Source of the DNA: Microvirga subterranea
GTDB lineage: Bacteria > Pseudomonadota > Alphaproteobacteria > Rhizobiales > Beijerinckiaceae
DNA: 64,000 bases
Direction: 5' to 3'
Assembly: GCF_003350535.1 (NCBI RefSeq)
Contig: NZ_QQBB01000009.1
Coordinates: 62,001-126,000 of the forward strand
Under the pieces are notes generated by a model. It ran no database searches. It had not been told where the DNA came from and saw only the letters and a list, made by a program, of their open reading frames with translations. Of the stretch, positions 59,123-64,000 are shown piece after piece. The number at the start of each line of letters is the position of its first letter. Positions within the stretch are counted from its first letter, which is position 1. The position numbers and the translations under genes are program-made.

Positions 59123-60100
59123 ATGCACATGCTGAAAGTCCTTCTGTCCCGGCTCGGCCAAGCGGCTCTCGTGATGCTCGTCGTCTCGGCGGTGTCCTTC
59201 TTGATGTTCCGCTTCGTCGGCGATCCCGTGGCGACCATGTCGCGTGAAAACGCCACTGTCGAGGAGAAGGCGGAACTCCGGCGCTCCCTCGGCCTCGACC
59301 AGCCTGTCGTCGTGCAGTACGGCCGATTTCTGGCGCGTACGCTCAGCGGCGATCTCGGCATCAGCTATCGCAACCAGCGCCCCGTCACGCAGCTCATCGC
59401 CGAGCGCCTTCCCGCAACGCTGGAACTCGTGATCGTCGCGACCGTCCTGTCGCTCGCCCTCGGCATTCCGCTCGGCGTGCTGTGCGCCCTGAAGCCGAAC
59501 GGCATCGCGGCGCGCCTCGTACAGGCGCTCTCCCTGGTCGGGATCTCGACGCCGACTTTCGTCACCGGCATCGTGCTGATCCTCGTCTTCGCGGTCTCGC
59601 TCGGCTGGCTTCCCTCCTTCGGGCGCGGGCAGGTCGTCGATCTCGGCTGGTGGTCGACCGGATTCCTGACGGCGAGCGGCCTCAAATCCCTGCTCCTGCC
59701 CGGGATCACGCTCGCCCTCTACCAGCTCACGCTCATCATGCGGCTGGTCCGCGCCGAGATGATCGACGTGCTGTCGAGCGACTACATCCGCTTCGCGAAG
59801 GCGCGCGGCTTGCCGTCGCGATACATCCATTTCCGCCTCGCCCTGCGCAATGCCCTCATGCCGGTCATCACCGTCACGGGTCTTCAGATCGGCTCCCTCA
59901 TCGCTTTCGCGATCGTCACCGAGACCGTGTTCCAATGGCCGGGCATGGGCCTGCTCTTCATCCAGGCCGTAAGCTTCGCGGACATTCCCGTCATGGCGGC
60001 CTACCTGCTCTTCGTGGGCCTCCTCTTCGTCCTCATCAACACGGTCGTCGACATTCTCTATGCGGTCGTCGATCCCCGCCTGCGCGCGAGGTCCGCATGA
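59123..60100 (+). CDS. Peptide-type ABC transporter permease (DppB family)
   Basis: This 325-residue permease has six predicted helices. It begins MLKVLLSRLGQAALVMLVVSAVSFLMFRFVGDPV, typical of DppB/OppB, and has EEKAELRRSLGLDQPVVVQYGRFL in the periplasmic loop and the EAA-type segment DYIRFAKARGLPSRYIHFRLALRNALMPVITVTGLQ (about 222-257). The C-terminus DILYAVVDPRLR is standard. The start is at 59123 or the ATG two codons on; no clear Shine-Dalgarno is present because a hairpin occupies the region. It overlaps the next gene by ATGA. Confidence 0.93.
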   Translation: MHMLKVLLSRLGQAALVMLVVSAVSFLMFRFVGDPVATMSRENATVEEKAELRRSLGLDQPVVVQYGRFLARTLSGDLGISYRNQRPVTQLIAERLPATLELVIVATVLSLALGIPLGVLCALKPNGIAARLVQALSLVGISTPTFVTGIVLILVFAVSLGWLPSFGRGQVVDLGWWSTGFLTASGLKSLLLPGITLALYQLTLIMRLVRAEMIDVLSSDYIRFAKARGLPSRYIHFRLALRNALMPVITVTGLQIGSLIAFAIVTETVFQWPGMGLLFIQAVSFADIPVMAAYLLFVGLLFVLINTVVDILYAVVDPRLRARSA

Positions 60101-61011
60101 AAACGCTCGCTCCCTCCCCCGGCCTCATCACCCGCATCGGCGCGCCGATCTCCGTGATGGTCGCAGCCGTTCTGGCGCTCGCCATCGTCGCCTGCGCCCT
60201 GCTCGCGGCCTGGATCGCACCTTACGACCCTACGGACCTAGCGTCCTTCGAGCTGATCAATGCCGAACTGCCGCCGGCCTTCACGGCCGACGGCGACGCA
60301 CGATTCCTCCTCGGCACCGACAACCAAGGACGCGATCTCCTCTCGGCAATGCTCTACGGCGCCCGGGTCTCCATCGCGATCGGCGGCGGGGCCGTCATCA
60401 TGGCAGCGACCCTCGGCGTCATCCTCGGCCTGATCGCCGGATATTACGGCGGCCGGGTCGACGCGGTGATCATGCGCGTCGCCGACGTGATCCTGAGCTT
60501 CCCGACGATCCTGCTCGCGCTGCTGGTCAGCGGCGTGGCCCGCGCGATCTTTCCGGGGGCGGCGACCGCCGAGTGGGCGCCGCTGATCCTGATCTGCGCC
60601 ATCGCGATCCACGAATGGGTGCAATATGCCCGCACCGTGCGGGCGGCCACCATGGTCGAGACGGCCAAGGACTACGTGCGCGCCGGGAAGGTGATCGGAT
60701 TGCCGTCCCGTCGCATCATGCTGCGGCACATCCTGCCGAACGTGATGAGCCCGGTTCTGGTGATCTCCACCATCAACCTGGCGGCAGCGGTGCTGACCGA
60801 GGCGACCCTGTCCTTCCTGGGCGTCGGCATGCCGCCGACCTATCCGTCCCTCGGCACGCTGATCCGCATCGGCAACGAGTTCGTCTTCTCGGGGATCTGG
60901 TGGATTGCCCTCTTCCCCGCCCTCGCTCTCGTGATCCTGGTGCTGGCCGTCAACATCGTGGGCGATTGGCTCCGCGACCGGTTCAATCCCAAACTGCGGG
61001 TGAAACGATGA
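60097..61011 (+). CDS. Peptide-type ABC transporter permease (DppC family)
   Basis: This 304-residue DppC-type permease has the N-terminal helix VAAVLALAIVACALLAAWIAPYDPTDL, then FLLGTDNQGRDLLSAMLYGARVSIAIGGGAVIMAATLGVILGLIAGYYGG (about 70-119). The EAA loop is at VETAKDYVRAGKVIGLPSRRIMLRHILPNVMSPVLV (about 187-222), and the signature TEATLSFLGVGMPP follows. Its start overlaps the DppB stop and its stop overlaps the ATPase start (both ATGA), so the operon is tightly coupled. Confidence 0.93.
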   Translation: MKTLAPSPGLITRIGAPISVMVAAVLALAIVACALLAAWIAPYDPTDLASFELINAELPPAFTADGDARFLLGTDNQGRDLLSAMLYGARVSIAIGGGAVIMAATLGVILGLIAGYYGGRVDAVIMRVADVILSFPTILLALLVSGVARAIFPGAATAEWAPLILICAIAIHEWVQYARTVRAATMVETAKDYVRAGKVIGLPSRRIMLRHILPNVMSPVLVISTINLAAAVLTEATLSFLGVGMPPTYPSLGTLIRIGNEFVFSGIWWIALFPALALVILVLAVNIVGDWLRDRFNPKLRVKR

Positions 61012-62738
61012 GCGATCTTCAACCGCCTGTCCTGGCTATCGACGGCCTGAGGGTCGAGTACCCGCTCGCGAACGGTTCGGTATTCACCGCCGTCGAGCAT
61101 GCGTCGCTGGTGATCCAGCCCGGAGAGATCCATGCCCTCGTGGGCGAATCCGGAGCCGGCAAGACCACCATCGGCAATGCGGTGATGGGCCTGCTCGAGA
61201 AGCCGGGCCGGATCGCCGCCGGCACGATCCATATCGGCGGCAAGCCGTTCGACCCGGCCAAAGGCTCCGCAGAAGGCGTCGTCCTCGGACGCGACGTCGG
61301 CGCGGTGTTCCAGGACCCGATGACGAGCCTCAACCCGCTCTTCACGGTGGAAAGCCAGCTCACTGAAACCATGCGGGCCCATCTCAAGCTCGACCGGGCG
61401 TCAGCCCGCGCACGCGCCCTTCAGCTCCTTGAGGCGGTTGGGATCCCAGAGCCGCAGCGTCGCCTCAAGGCTTATCCGCACCAGCTCTCCGGCGGCCAGC
61501 GACAGCGCGTCGTCATTGCCGCCGCCCTCTCGTGCGACCCGAAGCTCGTGGTCGCGGACGAGCCGACGACGGCCCTCGACGTCTCGGTTCAGGCTCAGAT
61601 CCTGAAGCTTCTGCGGGATCTGGCAGACGAGCGCGGCATCGGCATCCTGCTCGTCACCCACAACATGGGCGTCGTCGCGCAGATTGCGGACCGGGTGACC
61701 ATCATGCACCGCGGCAAGGTGGTGGAATCGGGCCCGACTGTGGAGGTCCTGCGTCGGCCGCGTGCGCCCTACGCCAAGGCGCTCATCGGGGCCGTTCCGC
61801 GGATCGACGCGAAGCTCGATCGTTTCCCGGTGCTCGGCGACGAGGGCAAGGGCCGTGCGGCCGAGGCACGTGCGATGCTGCGGTCCAGCGCCGAGCGGAC
61901 AGGCGACGCCGTCGACGGTGCGCCGATCCTCTCGGTCGAGAACTTGTGTGTGGAGTACATCACGAGCGGCTGGCTGCCCGGCTCGAAGGGGCACACGTTC
62001 CGCGCCGTGGACGGCGTGAGCTTCTCGGTGAACAGCGGCGAAGTCTTCGGTTTGGTCGGGGAATCCGGCTGCGGCAAGACCACCATTGCGAATGTCGTTT
62101 CGGGTCTTCTCAACCCCACTGCCGGACGGGTGACCTATCGCGGCCAGACCGTCGCCGGCGAAGGCGCCATCCGTCGCATTGGGCCCCTGCGTCAGGCGAT
62201 CCAGATGATCTTCCAGGATCCTTATTCGTCCCTCAACAGCCGCATGCGGATCGGCTCGATCCTGGCCGAGCCCATCCTGTTCTATCGCCTCGCCTCCTCG
62301 AAGGCGGAAGCCGAGGACGACGTGGCGCGGCTGATCGAGGCCGTCGGGCTGGAGGCCGAGGCTGCGCAGCGCTTCCCGCATGCTTTCTCGGGTGGACAGC
62401 GTCAGCGCCTGTCCATCGCCCGCGCCCTGGGCGCGAGGCCCAGGCTCATCGTCTGCGACGAGCCGACCTCATCCCTGGACGTATCGGTCCAGGCCCAGAT
62501 CCTGAACCTGCTCAAGGATCTGCGCGACGCGACCGGCCTGACGCTCCTCCTCATCAGCCACGACCTCGCCGTGGTGCGCCAGATGTGCGACCGCGTCGCC
62601 GTGATGAGACAGGGCAAGCTCGTGGAGGAGGCCCCGTCCGAGACCCTCTTCACCGCCCCTCAGCACCCTTACACGCGAGAACTGCTGTCCCTCGTCCCGA
62701 CCCTCGACCGCATACGCGGCGAGCCCCAAGCCGCCTGA
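61008..62738 (+). CDS. Fused double ATPase of a peptide-type ABC transporter (DppD-DppF fusion)
   Basis: This 576-residue protein carries two complete ABC cassettes. Cassette 1 has Walker [10 protein letters not shown] (46-54), signature [40 protein letters not shown] and H-loop [17 protein letters not shown]. Cassette 2 has Walker [10 protein letters not shown] (about 350-358), [40 protein letters not shown] and [18 protein letters not shown] linker of roughly 60 residues (about 265-325) holds the oligopeptide-type C-terminal extension of the first unit. In most systems these are separate proteins. The gene overlaps DppC and is followed 17 bases later by an amidohydrolase. Confidence 0.94.
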   Translation: MSDLQPPVLAIDGLRVEYPLANGSVFTAVEHASLVIQPGEIHALVGESGAGKTTIGNAVMGLLEKPGRIAAGTIHIGGKPFDPAKGSAEGVVLGRDVGAVFQDPMTSLNPLFTVESQLTETMRAHLKLDRASARARALQLLEAVGIPEPQRRLKAYPHQLSGGQRQRVVIAAALSCDPKLVVADEPTTALDVSVQAQILKLLRDLADERGIGILLVTHNMGVVAQIADRVTIMHRGKVVESGPTVEVLRRPRAPYAKALIGAVPRIDAKLDRFPVLGDEGKGRAAEARAMLRSSAERTGDAVDGAPILSVENLCVEYITSGWLPGSKGHTFRAVDGVSFSVNSGEVFGLVGESGCGKTTIANVVSGLLNPTAGRVTYRGQTVAGEGAIRRIGPLRQAIQMIFQDPYSSLNSRMRIGSILAEPILFYRLASSKAEAEDDVARLIEAVGLEAEAAQRFPHAFSGGQRQRLSIARALGARPRLIVCDEPTSSLDVSVQAQILNLLKDLRDATGLTLLLISHDLAVVRQMCDRVAVMRQGKLVEEAPSETLFTAPQHPYTRELLSLVPTLDRIRGEPQAA

Positions 62739-62755
62739 CCGACCGGAGTTTTTGA

Positions 62756-64000
62756 ATGGCCGACATCATCATCACCCACGGCATCGTCGTCACGATGGAT
62801 CCGCATCGCCGCGTGATCGAGGACGGTGCGGTCGCGATCGAAAAGGACAGGATCGTGGCGGTGGGTCCGACCAGCGAGGTCACCGCAGCTCATCAGGCGC
62901 CCGTGGTCATCGACGCGAAGAACAAGATCGTCATGCCCGGGCTGATCGACGGACACGCCCATGCGGGGCATGGGCTGATCAAGACCATGGGCGGAGGCGA
63001 CAGCCAGCAATGGTACGAAGCCTGCGAGAAGGCCTATACGGTGGCCTCGACGCCCGAGTTCTGGCGCGCCGAGGCCCGCCTTGCCTCTCTGGAGCGGCTT
63101 CGCTTCGGCGTGACCACCGGCGTCTCGCTCCTCGGCGGCGGCGACACGATCCTGCGCACGGACGAGCCTGTCTATGGTGATGCCCATTGCGAGGGCGTGC
63201 GCGAGGTCGGAACGCGCTCGGTGGTGGCCGTCGGTCCGACCCGTCCACCGCATCCTCGCACCTATGCGCGCTTCGTCGGCGGTAAGGCCGTGGAGCGGCC
63301 GGTCACCTTCGAGGAGCAGTTCGAAACCTGCAAAACGCTGATCCAGACTTGGCACGGCAGCCATGGCGGGCGTCTCAACATCGCGCTGATCACGCCGACC
63401 CTGCGAGAGGAGCACCGGGAGCAGCTCGGGGAGGAGAACTTGGCGGAGGCTCGGCGGCAGGCCAAGATGACGGCCGACCTCGCCCGCGAGGCCGGCCTCG
63501 TTTTCACGCAGGACGGACACACGAAAGGCAGCGTGGCCTATGCGAAGGAACTCGGGATTCTTGGTCCCAACGCCCTCCTGTCGCATTCGACCGACCTGAC
63601 GGAGGACGAGATCCGGATCGTGGCGGATACGGGCACGAGCATCGCGCACAACCCGAGCGCGATCGCGTCGATCCTCGGCCGCTGCCCTGTTCCGGAACTG
63701 CTGGAGGCGGGCGCCAATGTCTGCCTCGGTTCCGACGCGACGGCGCCGGACCGCTCCGGCGACATGTTCCGCCACATGCAGCAATGCATGCATTACCACC
63801 GCACCTACTTCAAGGACCCGACGTGGCTTCCGCCCGGGCGGGTGCTGGAGATGTGCACCATCGACGGCGCGAAGGCGCTCGGCATGGAGAAGGAGATCGG
63901 CTCACTCGAAGCCGGAAAGAAGGCGGACGTGGTTCTCCTCGACCTGCGGCGCCCGCACCTCTACCCGCTCAACATGCCGGTCTTCCGGCTGATCTATTTT
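62756..64000 (+). CDS. TRZ/ATZ-type amidohydrolase, C-terminus beyond the window
   Basis: The first 415 codons are present and the frame is open at the window end. Motifs: MPGLIDGHAHAGHG (60-73; metal His67 and His69), FTQDGHTKGS (about 244-253), LLSHSTDLTEDEI (about 267-279, third His), and CLGSDATAPDRSGDMF (about 322-337, metal Asp). The closing region SLEAGKKADVVLLDLRRPHLYPL is typical of the ATZ/TRZ (COG0402) group that deaminates or dechlorinates heterocycles or hydrolyses cyclic amides. It is the last visible gene of the Dpp-type operon, so its substrate is likely what the transporter imports. Confidence 0.92.
   Translation, partial: MADIIITHGIVVTMDPHRRVIEDGAVAIEKDRIVAVGPTSEVTAAHQAPVVIDAKNKIVMPGLIDGHAHAGHGLIKTMGGGDSQQWYEACEKAYTVASTPEFWRAEARLASLERLRFGVTTGVSLLGGGDTILRTDEPVYGDAHCEGVREVGTRSVVAVGPTRPPHPRTYARFVGGKAVERPVTFEEQFETCKTLIQTWHGSHGGRLNIALITPTLREEHREQLGEENLAEARRQAKMTADLAREAGLVFTQDGHTKGSVAYAKELGILGPNALLSHSTDLTEDEIRIVADTGTSIAHNPSAIASILGRCPVPELLEAGANVCLGSDATAPDRSGDMFRHMQQCMHYHRTYFKDPTWLPPGRVLEMCTIDGAKALGMEKEIGSLEAGKKADVVLLDLRRPHLYPLNMPVFRLIYF

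Noticed and set aside
58001..59935. A 644-codon minus-strand frame opposite the binding-protein and permease genes
   Set aside because: It is an antisense shadow of two well-supported plus-strand genes, with no recognisable fold.

Overview
This 64 kb window has high G+C content, is densely coded, and reads as chromosomal DNA of an alphaproteobacterium, most likely in the Hyphomicrobiales (Methylobacteriaceae, for example Microvirga-like, is an inference). The grounds are a GapR-type nucleoid protein, a DUF6894 protein, an Omp25-like beta-barrel protein, several rhizobial-style uptake operons, REP-like intergenic repeats, and a GTTC-N7-GTTC box of the alphaproteobacterial LexA type. I found no rRNA, tRNA, CRISPR array, insertion sequence or integrase.

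Layout. (1) 1-13750 is a catabolic island. On the minus strand it has a four-carbon acid sugar kinase (DUF1537, cut by the window start), a RuBisCO-like protein, a VOC protein and a TRAP binding protein. A divergent LacI regulator and a fused DctQM permease follow. Next comes a second TRAP binding protein in an operon with an SDR, an alpha/beta hydrolase and a tandem PPC-domain protein. A divergent IclR regulator, an acyl-CoA synthetase and an SDR complete the island. Kinase plus RuBisCO-like protein points to 3-oxo-isoapionate (D-apiose/apionate) or a related branched or C4 sugar acid. (2) 13751-20347 is a ugp-type operon (ugpB, ugpA, ugpE, glycerophosphodiesterase) led by an sn-glycerol-1-phosphate dehydrogenase homologue, with a divergent SorC-family regulator and no ATPase gene of its own. 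(3) 20654-30331 is a polyol/sugar ABC operon: LacI regulator with tandem palindromic operators, two permeases, binding protein, FAD oxidoreductase, erythritol/threitol-type dehydrogenase, FGGY kinase and, last, an ABC ATPase that could also serve the ugp system.

(4) 30714-53883 is mostly housekeeping, envelope and stress genes: deaminase, ankyrin protein, pseudouridine synthase, Rnk/GreA-type factor, GapR, DsbA-like protein, DUF1328 protein, a hemerythrin-copper-storage-like fusion, Na+/H+ antiporter, iodotyrosine-deiodinase-like nitroreductase, MscS channel, a FixLJ-type two-component pair, an AraC regulator, outer membrane and secreted proteins, an RTX protein and a succinate/acetate CoA-transferase. 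It also holds REP-like repeats, an orphan terminator and a SOS-type promoter with no clear gene close behind it. (5) 54049-64000 is a second catabolic locus: M20 deacylase, cytosine-deaminase-like amidohydrolase, FCD-type GntR regulator, and a Dpp-type peptide/small-molecule ABC transporter with fused ATPases, followed by a TRZ/ATZ-type amidohydrolase cut by the window end. One 12-bp motif lies upstream of both the regulator/amidohydrolase pair and the transporter, suggesting one regulon.

A window-wide pattern is that each of the five solute-binding-protein genes is followed, before the next gene of its operon, by a strong inverted repeat, consistent with keeping binding protein in excess over its partners.
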